Origin: an uncultured Eubacteriales bacterium | GTDB taxonomy: Bacteria > Bacillota > Clostridia > Oscillospirales > Oscillospiraceae | Direction of reading: 5' to 3' | DNA: 32,234 nt | NCBI GenBank assembly: GCA_900548625.1 | Contig: URLO01000020.1 | Coordinates: 1-32,234 of the forward strand | Part shown: positions 1-7,866 of the stretch, one piece after another | How the letters are laid out: each line of letters opens with the position of its first letter | Numbering within the stretch: the stretch's first letter is position 1 | The notes under the pieces: model-generated | Seen by the model: only the letters and a program-made list of their open reading frames with translations | Databases searched by the model: none | What the model was told of the DNA's origin: nothing | Made by a program: the position numbers and the translations under genes

Positions 1-62
1 GGCTCTTCATTTTCTCCGACGCTCGCAAATACAGCCGCGAGCGTGTAGATCTCGTCGGTCAT
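1..62 (-). CDS. Partial phage gene after capsid, probable head-tail connector
   Basis: An ATG at 60-62 on the minus strand opens a frame with no stop to the window edge. The visible 20 residues begin MTDEIYTLAAVFASVGENEE. It starts seven bases after the capsid stop codon and has only a weak ribosome site, as expected for a translationally coupled phage gene. In phages of this type the gene directly after the major capsid protein is usually a small head-tail connector or completion protein. That identity comes from position alone; the fragment is too short to recognise by sequence. The gene continues outside the window. Confidence 0.55.
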   Translation of the reverse strand, partial: MTDEIYTLAAVFASVGENEE

Positions 63-68
63 CGCCAA

Positions 69-1094
69 TCAGATCACCAGCACCTTTGCTGCCTCGGGCA
101 TGATCTTCCCGAAGCCGGAGATGGAGGTGATGGCGGCGCGCTCGAGCTGACGGTCGATCAGCTTGTCATACTCCACGCTGACCTCGCCCGCCTGCACCAT
201 TTCCAGCGCATAGCGGCGGTCAAGACCGATGATCCTGCCGCCCGGAACGCACTCGCTTCTGACCAGCTCCGCGCCGAGCGGCGTGGCCAGCGCGCCGGTG
301 CCCTGGAAGTTGAGACCCGCCGCCGCGTCCTGAAGCTCGCGCAGACTCAGCATCTTCACCATCGCGTCGCCCGGAACCAGCAGAGTGTTGAGCGTGTACG
401 GGTCAAACTGCGCCCAGAACTCCACGAGCTGCGCATAGGTGAGCGTCCCCTTCGTGCCGCTCATCGGCGCCGAGCCGATGCTGAGCACCGCGGCAGCGTT
501 TGCATTGCCGTCGCCGTTCACCAGCACATCGACCGCGTCCTGCACGTGCATTCTCTGGATATACGCGCCGATCTGGCGCAGCGTGACCGAGAACAGGTCA
601 AGCTTCTGGAAGCGGATGGCCTCATACGACGCCACCAGCATTCTGCCGCGCTTGTGCAGGCGCACGAGATTGCTCTTGCTTCTGACCTCGGTGGCAGGGA
701 TGCTCGCGCCCTCTGCGACCTGCATCAGCTTCTTGTCCTTCTCCGACGGAACGGAGTAGACGCTGCGGTAGTCCATCGAATCGATGGTCGTGGTCGTCGC
801 CGTGATCTTCGGCAGCACATTGCCGTCCTCCATGCCCTGACGGACGGCGCGCGCAATATACTCCGGGAACAGCACGCTCGACTCCATCGTGCGGAAAAAC
901 TTCTCGACGGGGTCTGAATACGCGCCCTTGGCGCGGATGTCAAAGCGCTTGAGCTGACGCTGGAACGCGTCCGTGCCCTCCAGCGCCGTGCCCTTGTAGT
1001 TCTCACTCGGGTCGAGCGACTCCAGCACCTGTGCAAACGTCTTTCCGCTTTCGCGGTACATGCCCTTTTCCAGCTTTACAGTATCAAAGCCCAT
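69..1094 (-). CDS. Phage major capsid protein (probable HK97-fold)
   Basis: This 341-residue protein is the likely shell subunit of a phage-type head. Its place in the order terS, terL, portal, prohead protease, small head protein, capsid is the main support, together with a length normal for HK97-fold capsids. Sequence support is moderate: a segment near residue 76 (FPEYIARAVRQGM) resembles the N-arm/E-loop approach of Firmicute phage capsid proteins, and the middle is rich in short beta-type stretches. The start is set by AGAGGAG seven bases upstream of ATG 1092-1094. The frame is intact and its base composition matches neighbouring chromosomal genes, so there is no sign of decay. Encapsulin is unlikely, because packaging and portal genes accompany it. 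Confidence 0.8.
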   Translation of the reverse strand: MGFDTVKLEKGMYRESGKTFAQVLESLDPSENYKGTALEGTDAFQRQLKRFDIRAKGAYSDPVEKFFRTMESSVLFPEYIARAVRQGMEDGNVLPKITATTTTIDSMDYRSVYSVPSEKDKKLMQVAEGASIPATEVRSKSNLVRLHKRGRMLVASYEAIRFQKLDLFSVTLRQIGAYIQRMHVQDAVDVLVNGDGNANAAAVLSIGSAPMSGTKGTLTYAQLVEFWAQFDPYTLNTLLVPGDAMVKMLSLRELQDAAAGLNFQGTGALATPLGAELVRSECVPGGRIIGLDRRYALEMVQAGEVSVEYDKLIDRQLERAAITSISGFGKIMPEAAKVLVI

Positions 1095-1109
1095 GCTTTT
1101 TCTCCTCTC

Positions 1110-1454
1110 TTACAGAAACAGTCCGATCTTCTTTTCCGCCGTGTCCACATGCACGACGAGGCAGCTTCGTCCGCCGCTTGCCGCGGTGCGGACGCCGCCC
1201 TTGCCGTCTGCCGCCAACAGCGCATAGCCGACGGCGGGCGCCGTGCCGGTGTACGGCAGCTCAACGTAGCCGCCCATCACAACGGCGGCGCAGCCGTCTT
1301 TCACCTCCGCGGCCACGCCGCAGAACACGTCATTTTCGCCGCAGCCGCCCACAGTGTCGTTTGCCGTGAGCTTGCACACCGCGCCCTGCTCCGTCCCCTC
1401 CGATGCCAGGAAGGTCACATACTTCTCACCGATCGCATCAAAACAAATCGCCAT
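1110..1454 (-). CDS. Small phage head protein (decoration/DUF2190-like)
   Basis: A 114-residue, glycine- and alanine-rich protein with a predicted all-beta character (for example AVVMGGYVELPYTG near residue 60). It lies between the prohead protease and the major capsid gene, 15 bases before the latter. Small capsid decoration or head-fibre proteins of the DUF2190 kind commonly occupy this slot in Firmicute siphophages, and the size and composition fit. I see no catalytic motif. The assignment rests mostly on context. A ribosome site (AGGAGG) precedes ATG 1452-1454. The gene is probably translated from the same transcript as the rest of the head module. Confidence 0.6.
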   Translation of the reverse strand: MAICFDAIGEKYVTFLASEGTEQGAVCKLTANDTVGGCGENDVFCGVAAEVKDGCAAVVMGGYVELPYTGTAPAVGYALLAADGKGGVRTAASGGRSCLVVHVDTAEKKIGLFL

Positions 1455-1471
1455 TTTTTACCTCCTAGATT

Positions 1472-2341
1472 TTAAATCAGAAACGCGCTGTCGGTTTTCA
1501 GCGCAGTCTCTTTCCCCATCATGAGCTGCGGCGCGGGCGCAAACAGCCGCGCCGTCTTTTCCTCCAGCGCAAGTCCCGCCTGCTTGAGCTGCTCCGCGCC
1601 GAGCGCCGCCGCCATCTCGCGCAGCACCGGCTCCTTGAGCCCCAGCTCCAGCAGCATCGCCGCCTTCACAAAGCGTCCCTCCAGCTCCTTTCGGTACTCG
1701 CGCCCGAGCGCCGCCTCTTTCTTCAGCCGCTCCAACTCAGGGCCGCTGACGCCGCCCTCCGCGCCGAGCTTTTTGAGCACGCCCGCCTCCTTCTGCGCCG
1801 GAACGGCCACAAAGGAAAACTCATACGCATCCACCGGCTCACACAGCACCGCCACGCACTCCTCCGCGCCGTAGCGCACGCCCTTGCGGTGCTCGCATGT
1901 GCCGTAGTCCGCCCCGCAGACCGAGCAGATGCTCCTGCCCATCGCGCACCCGACCGAGACCTCCTTCTTGATGCCCGCCTCGATCTCGCGGATGACCTCC
2001 GCCGTCTTTTCTCCGCGCAGGATATACGCCCAGGCCTTGATAAACGCGCACCCGTCCCCGTATTCCACGCCCGCGTCAAAAATGCGCGCCACCTGCTTCT
2101 CGCTCGACCATGCGTGATCCACGATGCCCGTCTTGCCGATGAACATCGGCGCGAGCGTCTCGAGCGCCTCCGTCTGGAACCGCTCGTGGTCGCGGTCTGT
2201 CTGATCGTCGCACAGCCGCACCGAAAAGACGTAGACCTCCTCCGCTGTCAGCGGAGACTTCGCGTGCGCGTTGATCCGTTCGAGCTGCGCTGCATCCGGC
2301 GCGCCCGCCGTCAAAACGCCCGCCTGCTTTTCGACCCTCAT
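1472..2341 (-). CDS. Phage prohead protease with C-terminal scaffold region
   Basis: A 289-residue protein. The first ~185 residues match the layout of U35/S78-type prohead proteases: a His in VDHAW (about H76), a Ser in KKEVSVGC (about S129) and the closing strand DAYEFSFVAVPAQ (171-183). Between them lies a Cys/His cluster, CSVC at 139-142 plus C149 and H151, which looks like a metal knuckle; such clusters occur in some Firmicute phage relatives. After residue ~190 the protein is Glu/Lys/Leu-rich and helical, as expected of a fused scaffold. The family cleaves scaffold and capsid N-termini during head maturation. Its start overlaps the portal stop by four bases (ATGA), suggesting coupled translation. 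Confidence 0.78.
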   Translation of the reverse strand: MRVEKQAGVLTAGAPDAAQLERINAHAKSPLTAEEVYVFSVRLCDDQTDRDHERFQTEALETLAPMFIGKTGIVDHAWSSEKQVARIFDAGVEYGDGCAFIKAWAYILRGEKTAEVIREIEAGIKKEVSVGCAMGRSICSVCGADYGTCEHRKGVRYGAEECVAVLCEPVDAYEFSFVAVPAQKEAGVLKKLGAEGGVSGPELERLKKEAALGREYRKELEGRFVKAAMLLELGLKEPVLREMAAALGAEQLKQAGLALEEKTARLFAPAPQLMMGKETALKTDSAFLI

Positions 2342-3465
2342 CTTGTTTCCTCCGTTTCCCGTTTGATTTTTTCGGCCTGCTGCCGGTAAAGCTCCGCGTG
2401 TGCCTCCTCGACGATGTCCTGCAGCGAAATATCGTCCCAGACGATCTCCGCCTCACAGCCATAGCCGTTCAGCCGCAGCCACATCCCGCAGATCCGCTGC
2501 AAGACCGGCTGCACACAGCGCCGGATGGCCCACAGCTCCGAGGTCAGCAGATCCGCCTGCTGCTTGGACATCCGCTCAGTCGAGGCCCAGCTCAGCCCCA
2601 GCATAAACGGCGGCAGCCCCGTTTTTGCAACAAGCTGCTCCAGGATCTGCCGTACCGGCGTCTCCGAGTCCAATATCTTGCCGTCCGCGCCGATGACCTT
2701 GATCTCCACGTCTCCGACCGCCACAAAATCGCGCACCGCGCCGGAGCGCCCGTCCTGCATCGCCGCCGTCCACTCGCGCGCCATCTGCTCCGCCGCCGCG
2801 CTGCTCTCCGCACGCTCGTCCTTCGGGCGGTAGACCACCGAATAGCGCACATTGCCCGCGCGCTCCCAGTTGATGCCGATGGTTTTGTAGATCTTCATCA
2901 GCACATCCGTCAAAAACGGCATGCTCCGCAGCAGCGACGCGCCGTAGGGATTTTCCGCGTCCGGATTCCACGTGGAAAACAGCAGCAGCTTCTGCTGCGG
3001 AAACGCCCGGAACTGCCCCTTTTCATACGTCCCGAGCGTCAGCTCCAGCGGCGAGTCCGACTGCTGCACATGCACCCTCGTCACATCGCCCCAGCAGACC
3101 GCGACCAGCTTCCCCTGCGAGACGACCATCTCTCCGATCGCGCGTCCATAGGTCAGCAGGCTGTCCAGATACGCCTCCAAAAAGCACTCCACGCCATACT
3201 GCCCGCGTCCGATCGGCGCCGTCAGCAGAAATTTCCGCAGCTCCCGCTCTGCCTGCTTGTCTGCACACGCCGCCGTGAAGCCGCCCGTCAGGCGCACCAG
3301 CTTCCCGATGGCCGCATCCAGAATCGGCACTGCCTCGCGCATCGCGCGATACATCTGCGCCTCGCCGCCAAGCGGCGTCTGCCCCTGCCCCAGCAAAAAC
3401 GCGCCCTCCGGGCGGCTGCGAAGCTGCGTCGCGCAGCCTGCCGCCGTCTTTTCCTTTTTCTTCAT
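2338..3465 (-). CDS. Phage portal protein
   Basis: A 375-residue protein between terL (15 bases upstream) and the prohead protease (4-base overlap). Features typical of portal proteins are present: a Trp/Asn-rich segment around residues 160-180 (FSTWNPDAENPYGASLL), and a later region (TGLPPFMLGLSWASTERMSKQQ, about residues 285-305) that resembles the portal clip and stem region. The C-terminus is charged and helical. Portals form the dodecameric ring through which TerL pumps DNA. At 375 residues it is shorter than many portals (usually 400-500), but both ends look complete and the frame is open. The placement is typical and the call is fairly firm. Confidence 0.78.
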   Translation of the reverse strand: MKKKEKTAAGCATQLRSRPEGAFLLGQGQTPLGGEAQMYRAMREAVPILDAAIGKLVRLTGGFTAACADKQAERELRKFLLTAPIGRGQYGVECFLEAYLDSLLTYGRAIGEMVVSQGKLVAVCWGDVTRVHVQQSDSPLELTLGTYEKGQFRAFPQQKLLLFSTWNPDAENPYGASLLRSMPFLTDVLMKIYKTIGINWERAGNVRYSVVYRPKDERAESSAAAEQMAREWTAAMQDGRSGAVRDFVAVGDVEIKVIGADGKILDSETPVRQILEQLVAKTGLPPFMLGLSWASTERMSKQQADLLTSELWAIRRCVQPVLQRICGMWLRLNGYGCEAEIVWDDISLQDIVEEAHAELYRQQAEKIKRETEETR

Positions 3466-3480
3466 TCCTTCACCTCATTT

Positions 3481-4734
3481 TCAGTATCCGCCGCGCGTCA
3501 CCGCGCGGGCGGCAAAGCCTCCGCCGCCCGCCTCCAGCACGCCGGTCACAAAATATCGCATGTCGTCCATCGCGTGGTCGTGCTCCTTTTTCACCTGATC
3601 GCCGCCCGCCTTCCGGTCCCACACATAAAGCTCCGTTTCGCGCAGGCAGTCCGTGCAGCGGTCGCAGATCACGATTTTTCCGCTCTTGAGCGCGTCCGCC
3701 GTCCGCCGGATGCCGCTTAAAACGTCGTTGTCGGCCTTCCGGACGTTCCACCCGTCCCGCCGCAGCGTCTCCAAAAAGCTCGCCGCCGACGGATCAACGA
3801 TCACCGCCTCGATCCGCCTGCCGCCCGCAAGCCGCCGCAGCGCCGCGGCATATTCCGCGTCGGTCATCTGCCGTCCCTCGCGGCGTGAGTCGAAATAGAA
3901 CTCCTCCGTCCTGTACCACACGCCGCCCATGCTTCCCCACAGCCCGAACGAGGCCGGATTGACCGTCCCGTAGTCGCAGGAGATGTACCACCGCTCCCAC
4001 GGCCCCTCCGGCACGGGCGGGGCCTTCGAGGCGTCGAAGAAGTCGTAAACGCGCCCCTCCGCCGCCGTCCACTGTCCCAGCACGAAGCGCCGGTAAAAAA
4101 CGCCGCTGTAAAGCCGGCGGTATCTCTGCCGGATCTGCGGCGTCAGCGAGGGATTGTCCTCCATCGTAAAGTGCAGATGCAGGCAGTTCTTGCGCCGCGC
4201 CCCCTTCACCCACTCCTTGTAGAACCAGTGCTGCGGCCCCTCCGGGTTGCAGTTGAACCAGAGCCTGCTTCCCGCCACCGCGCAGCGCGCGCACGCCTGC
4301 TCCACGAACGAGCGCGGCATCAGCACCACCTCATCGAGCAAAATTCCCGCAAACGTGATGCCCTGGATCAGCGCCGCCGCCCGCTCGTCGTGACCGCCAA
4401 AGATGAAAAAGCGGTTTTCATGCCCTGCAAAGCGCACCGTCATCCGATGCTCCGTGTTTTTCTGCTCCACGCGCATGCCCATCGACTCCAGAAGCGGCAG
4501 CAGCTCCGCCAGCACGTTTCTTTTCAGGCTCTCCATCGTCTTTCCGCACAGCCCGAACTGCCGCCCGTCAAAGCACGACATCGCCCACAGGAAATAGCCC
4601 AGTCCCATGCAAAGCGTCTTGCCCGACCGCACTGCGCCATCGCAGACGATGGCCTCAAAGCGGCTGTCCGGGCTTGTCGGCCTCCACCAGAGCATCGCCC
4701 GGAGCTGCTTCGGGGAAAAGCGCTCAAGCTCCAT
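3481..4734 (-). CDS. Phage terminase large subunit (PBSX-like)
   Basis: This 417-residue packaging motor has both halves visible. The ATPase has a Walker A motif GAVRSGKT (33-40), a Walker B motif ILLDE (131-135) and a coupling-type segment FNCNPEGP (160-167). The RNase H-like nuclease has acidic residues in SCDYG (D254), VDPSAASF (D314) and HDHAMDD (386-391). All expected catalytic groups are therefore present and the enzyme may be functional. It would translocate DNA into the prohead through the portal and cut it. Its start overlaps the end of terS by 11 bases. The residue pattern fits the PBSX/terminase_3 family, but which DNA-end strategy it uses (cos, pac or headful) cannot be read from the sequence. 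Confidence 0.93.
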   Translation of the reverse strand: MELERFSPKQLRAMLWWRPTSPDSRFEAIVCDGAVRSGKTLCMGLGYFLWAMSCFDGRQFGLCGKTMESLKRNVLAELLPLLESMGMRVEQKNTEHRMTVRFAGHENRFFIFGGHDERAAALIQGITFAGILLDEVVLMPRSFVEQACARCAVAGSRLWFNCNPEGPQHWFYKEWVKGARRKNCLHLHFTMEDNPSLTPQIRQRYRRLYSGVFYRRFVLGQWTAAEGRVYDFFDASKAPPVPEGPWERWYISCDYGTVNPASFGLWGSMGGVWYRTEEFYFDSRREGRQMTDAEYAAALRRLAGGRRIEAVIVDPSAASFLETLRRDGWNVRKADNDVLSGIRRTADALKSGKIVICDRCTDCLRETELYVWDRKAGGDQVKKEHDHAMDDMRYFVTGVLEAGGGGFAARAVTRGGY

Positions 4735-5035
4735 CTTCCATGCCCTTCAGAATCGCCGTCAAAAACCGCTCCGCCCGCTCGTCACCCTCGTCCGCAAGAC
4801 CGGCAAGCTGCTCCAGAACCTTCGTCCTGTCCAGCAGCTTGACCTCCACCGTTCCCTTGTCGCTGCGCTTGATCTCCGTCAGCAGCGACAGGTCCAGCGA
4901 GGCAATGTCCACATCCTCGCACAGCGCCAGCTTCACACAGTCGTTCGGCTTCCCGAAGGCCAGCTTCCGCAGCTCTCTTTTGATCCGCTCCAGCTCCGAC
5001 GTCTTTTTTGCCCTGCCCGCGTTCTGTTCCGCCAT
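4724..5035 (-). CDS. Probable phage terminase small subunit
   Basis: A 103-residue, highly charged helical protein directly upstream of, and overlapping, terL. This is the classic position of the small subunit, which recognises DNA and hands it to TerL. I place the start at ATG 5033-5035 because AAAGGAG (5046-5052) precedes it by ten bases. A longer frame opening at 5077 would run through the putative regulatory leader and has no ribosome site. The N-terminal basic segment (KKTSELERIKRELRKL) could bind DNA, but no clear helix-turn-helix is visible. It is the first gene of the head module and lies just after the terminator of the MFS gene. Confidence 0.7.
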   Translation of the reverse strand: MAEQNAGRAKKTSELERIKRELRKLAFGKPNDCVKLALCEDVDIASLDLSLLTEIKRSDKGTVEVKLLDRTKVLEQLAGLADEGDERAERFLTAILKGMEDGA

Positions 5036-5052
5036 CCTACCACGGCTCCTTT

Positions 5053-5098
5053 CACCCGTAGCGTCCGCGCCGTGCAAAGTTGCCCGTTTCCCGGCAAC
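5053..5098 (-). promoter_or_regulatory. Shared phage-cluster control element, copy at terS
   Basis: Read in the sense of terS, this leader contains GTTGCC (5098-5093), nine bases, GCAA (5083-5080), 17 bases, then GCTACGGGTG (5062-5053), running straight into the terS ribosome site. The same three blocks with the same spacing stand before the fibre gene of the second phage cluster (14864-14909). GTTGCC and GGCAAC also form an inverted repeat (5079-5098), as expected of an operator. No TATAAT-like -10 element is visible, so control by an activator or alternative sigma factor is inferred. The element lies within the ~90 bases that separate the MFS terminator from the terS start. Confidence 0.55.
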
Positions 5099-5124
5099 GG
5101 CAGATTTTTTCTCCGTCCGCGCGC

Positions 5125-5172
5125 AAAAAGCTCCCCCGCCCGGTCGTTTCCGACCGGACAGGGGAGCTTTTT
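5125..5172 (-). terminator. Bidirectional-looking terminator after MFS gene
   Basis: The outer arms AAAAAGCTCCCC and GGGGAGCTTTTT enclose an inner hairpin CGGTCG-TTTC-CGACCG. Read on the minus strand it ends in a T-run just after the MFS stop. It should stop MFS transcription before terS, which means the phage head module needs its own promoter. Confidence 0.85.
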
Positions 5173-5201
5173 CCCTGTTTTATCCCGTTTTCAATCTGTG
5201 A

Positions 5202-6461
5202 TTATTCCGTTTTTGCCTCCGGCGCATCGCTGTAGAGCATCGGATACGCCCTGTGATCCGTTTTCCGCAGCTGCACATGCAGCGCCACGCAGCCGACGCC
5301 CACGCCGACCACAAACGTCCACACCAGCGCAAGCGGCCACGCATCCGCAAGCCGTCCGACCAGAAGCTGTGAGATGCGCTCGAAGCCGTACACAAAAATG
5401 CTGCTGATGCTCGCCACGCGCCCGCGGTGCGTTGCGGGGATGCGCCGCGTGAGATAGGGCTGCTTTCCGAGCGTCACGAAGATCTCTCCCACCGTGAACA
5501 CGAACATCGCCGCGTAGTACAGCGCCGTCGCCTTTCCGATGAAAATGAACATCGCGAGCGCCGCCACGATCAGGACCTCGCCCGTCACGATCTTATCCGT
5601 CTCCTTGAGCCGTGAGAACCACTTTGTGATGAGCGGCGTGCCGGCCACGACCAGCGCACAGTTGAGACTCGTCATCGTCCCGAACAGCACCGCGCCCCGC
5701 GCTCCGAAGACCTTGCTCATGTTGATCGGCATCAGGAAATTGAACTGCGAGTACACGAACGCCGCCAGCGCCGAGCACGCCAGAAACAGCAGCAGCACCG
5801 GCCGGCTGAAAAGGACCGACAGCGCCGATTCCCCGTTCTTTGCATCCTTTTCATATCCGCCCTTCGTCTCCTCCCGCACTATTGTGATGTCCTTCACAAA
5901 GAAGAAGATGAGCACGGTCGATGAGAGCGTTGACAGGCCCGTGATGAGGAATGCCAGATTCAGATGCTTTTCAAACAGCAGCCCGCCGAGTGTCGGCGCC
6001 AGCACCAGCCCCAGATTGCTTCCGAGATAGCTGAGGCTGTAGGCGCGCTCACGGTCGTCCGATGTCGTGAGATCCGCCACCAGCGTGTCATAGCACGGCC
6101 ATTCGAGCGTGGCGAAAACGCCGCCCACGCAGAACACGACGATCGCCGTCATGCCGATCTCCATCAGCGAGCACGCGATGTAGCACGCGACCGTCACCAG
6201 ATCGCACACAATGATGAGCTTTCGTTTGTTGAAGCGGTCGGCAAGCTTTCCGCCCAGCAGAGAAAACGGGAGCTGCACCACACCCACGATCAGGCTGAAC
6301 ATGGCCGCCTGTGCCGCCGTCATCCCGATCTTGACCGTCAGGATGAGCGTCAGCATCGGCCATATGAGCGCGCCCATATTCGTCACGATCCGCCCGTAGA
6401 GCAGAATGTACATCTCGCGCCGCAAGCCCCGGTACATGTCAAAAAGCTTCAGGTTTTTCAC
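5202..6461 (-). CDS. MFS transporter
   Basis: A 419-residue integral membrane protein with about 12 hydrophobic segments. It carries the family's loop 2-3 signature GGKLADRFNKRKLI (about residues 71-84). The C-terminal half has a GGRLADA-like counterpart (VGRLADAWPLALVW). Drug-efflux-type MFS proteins have this form, but the substrate cannot be deduced. I prefer GTG 6459-6461 as the start, because AAAGAGGGTG lies just upstream and the first residues (VKNLKLFDMYRGLRREMY) are a normal cytoplasmic lead-in. An upstream frame to 6518 would overlap the promoter. The gene is monocistronic between its own promoter and terminator, and lies between the phage head module and a divergent peptidase gene. 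Confidence 0.85.
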   Translation of the reverse strand: MKNLKLFDMYRGLRREMYILLYGRIVTNMGALIWPMLTLILTVKIGMTAAQAAMFSLIVGVVQLPFSLLGGKLADRFNKRKLIIVCDLVTVACYIACSLMEIGMTAIVVFCVGGVFATLEWPCYDTLVADLTTSDDRERAYSLSYLGSNLGLVLAPTLGGLLFEKHLNLAFLITGLSTLSSTVLIFFFVKDITIVREETKGGYEKDAKNGESALSVLFSRPVLLLFLACSALAAFVYSQFNFLMPINMSKVFGARGAVLFGTMTSLNCALVVAGTPLITKWFSRLKETDKIVTGEVLIVAALAMFIFIGKATALYYAAMFVFTVGEIFVTLGKQPYLTRRIPATHRGRVASISSIFVYGFERISQLLVGRLADAWPLALVWTFVVGVGVGCVALHVQLRKTDHRAYPMLYSDAPEAKTE

Positions 6462-6489
6462 GCATTCACCCTCTTTCCACGATAAAACC

Positions 6490-6518
6490 ATACTAGCATC
6501 CTGTTTTTCAAAAAGCAA
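6490..6518 (-). promoter_or_regulatory. Promoter of the MFS gene
   Basis: On the minus strand, TTGCTT (6518-6513) and TAGTAT (6495-6490) are 17 bases apart, about 30 bases upstream of the GTG start. The -35 overlaps one unit of a 14-bp direct repeat. Confidence 0.6.
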
Positions 6519-6539
6519 TATCCCCGTTTTTCAAAAAGC
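6503..6539. repeat. 14-bp direct repeat, possible operator
   Basis: GTTTTTCAAAAAGC occurs at 6503-6516 and again, identical, at 6526-6539, with starts 23 bp apart (about two helical turns). Each unit has a dyad core TTTTTCAAAAA. The first unit overlaps the -35 of the MFS promoter, which suits a repressor or activator site. The regulator is not identifiable. Confidence 0.5.
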
Positions 6540-6547
6540 GGTTCTGC

Positions 6548-6576
6548 TTGCAATCGCGTACTTCCTGTGCTATTCT
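6548..6576 (+). promoter_or_regulatory. Candidate promoter of the M42 peptidase operon
   Basis: TTGCAA (6548-6553) and TATTCT (6571-6576) are 17 bases apart. The last base of the -10 is also the first base of the MITE, so a transcript would begin inside the element and carry it as leader. The match to consensus is moderate (4/6 in each hexamer). It is divergent from the MFS promoter. Confidence 0.45.
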
Positions 6577-6744
6577 TAAGGCAGCACCACACAATTGCGT
6601 CCGCGCGCTTCGGCGGATCTTTTCCGCCAATCCTGCGGTTTGAAAAGCTTGAAAGACATACAGTATTCCTGCGCTTTTCAAATCTTGCCTTGACGAAAAA
6701 TCTCTCGCCGAATCTACTTGCCGAATTGTGTGGTATTGCCTTAA
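6576..6744. mobile_element. MITE-like element, copy 1 (169 bp)
   Basis: This non-coding element is bounded by inverted termini beginning TTAAGGCA..ACCACACAATT, with 19 of 21 positions matching between the ends. Inside are an arm pair TTTGAAAAGC/GCTTTTCAAA and a small hairpin GGCGGA-TCTT-TTCCGCC. It is clearly more AT-rich than the flanking genes. A second copy of identical length lies at 9844-10012 with about 14 substitutions (~92% identity). TTAA at both ends may be the duplicated target. No transposase is encoded, so it would need one supplied in trans. It sits between a candidate promoter and the M42 gene. Confidence 0.8.
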
Positions 6745-6778
6745 AAACAAGAGAGAAAACATGCAAAGGAGTCTTTTC

Positions 6779-7819
6779 ATGGAACAGAAATATGCACAGT
6801 ACACCATCGAGCAGGCTGTTGCGCTTCTCGCGATCGACAGCCCCACCGGTTTTACCGAAAACGCGGCACAGTGGGTCTATGACGCCTTCACCGCGCTCGG
6901 CTTCTCCGCTTCTATCACCACCAAGGGCGGCGTCCTCGTCGATCTCGGCGGCGCAGACAGCGAGGAAGGCGGCCTGCTGCTTCAGGCCCATACCGACACC
7001 CTCGGCGGCATGGTCGCAGAGATCAAGGCAAACGGCCGTCTGCGTCTTGTGAATCTCGGCGGTATGTGCGCAGAAAACGGCGAAACGGAAAACGTCCGCG
7101 TCTATACGCGCTCCGGCAAGGTCGTCGAGGGCACGCTCCAGCTCTGCAACGCCTCCGTCCACGTCAACGGCCAGTACAGCGAGACGAGCCGCACCTTTGA
7201 CACCACCGAGGTTTTGCTGGACGAACCGGTCACGACCGCCGAGCAGACCCGCGCGCTCGGCATCGAGGTCGGCGACATCGTCTGCTTCGACCCGCGCACC
7301 CGTGTGACGGCCTCCGGCTACATCAAAAGCCGCTTCCTTGACGACAAGCTCTCCGTCGGCATCCTGCTCGGCTTTGCCAAATACCTGCGCGACGAGCACA
7401 AATCGCTCCCGCGTCACACCTATCTCCACATCACCGTCTATGAGGAGGTCGGCCACGGCGGCTGCGCCTCTGTTCCGGCCGGTGTGACCGAATCCATCAG
7501 CATCGACATGGGCTGCGTGGGCGACGGCCTGCAATGCACCGAGCGTCAGGTCTCCATCTGCGCCAAGGACTCCGGCGGCCCCTACAGCTACGCCGTGGTC
7601 GGCAAGCTCATCGAAGCCGCGAAGCGCGAGGGCGCGGATTACGCCGTCGATGTCTATCCCCATTACGGCTCCGACGTAGAGGCAACGCTCCGCGCCGGCT
7701 ATGACATCCGCCACGGCCTCATCGGCTCCGGCGTCTACGCCAGCCACGGCTATGAGCGCAGCCATATTGACGGCGTTCTGAACACGCTCAAAACGCTCAA
7801 GGGTTATCTCGCGCTCTGA
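6779..7819 (+). CDS. M42 family metallopeptidase (FrvX-type aminopeptidase)
   Basis: A 346-residue cytosolic zinc or cobalt aminopeptidase of the M42 family, which usually trims peptides as large oligomers. Metal and catalytic motifs are in order: QAHTD (H71, D73), SRFLDDKLS (D near 185), YEEVGHGG (Glu pair near 221-222), DMGCVGDG and, at the end, SHGYERSHIDG. The start is ATG 6779, seven bases after AAAGGAG (6765-6771). An upstream in-frame GTG at 6728 lies inside the MITE and has no ribosome site. The gene is followed 47 bases later by a CPBP protease gene on the same strand, probably in one transcript. Substrate specificity is not deducible. Confidence 0.9.
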   Translation: MEQKYAQYTIEQAVALLAIDSPTGFTENAAQWVYDAFTALGFSASITTKGGVLVDLGGADSEEGGLLLQAHTDTLGGMVAEIKANGRLRLVNLGGMCAENGETENVRVYTRSGKVVEGTLQLCNASVHVNGQYSETSRTFDTTEVLLDEPVTTAEQTRALGIEVGDIVCFDPRTRVTASGYIKSRFLDDKLSVGILLGFAKYLRDEHKSLPRHTYLHITVYEEVGHGGCASVPAGVTESISIDMGCVGDGLQCTERQVSICAKDSGGPYSYAVVGKLIEAAKREGADYAVDVYPHYGSDVEATLRAGYDIRHGLIGSGVYASHGYERSHIDGVLNTLKTLKGYLAL

Positions 7820-7866
7820 TCTGCGCAAGCGGCCCTTCCGGCACCCGACAAAGGAGGAACCCGCCC

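Noticed and set aside
139..1094. Encapsulin rather than phage capsid
   Set aside because: The gene follows terS, terL, portal and prohead protease in canonical phage order, and no cargo enzyme gene is adjacent.
5053..5098. Sigma-54 promoter before terS
   Set aside because: GG and GC elements are present but their spacing (7 bases) is not the required 10, and the fibre leader does not fit either.
6576..6744. Insertion sequence with a transposase
   Set aside because: The element is only 169 bp and carries no reading frame of its own, so it is called MITE-like.
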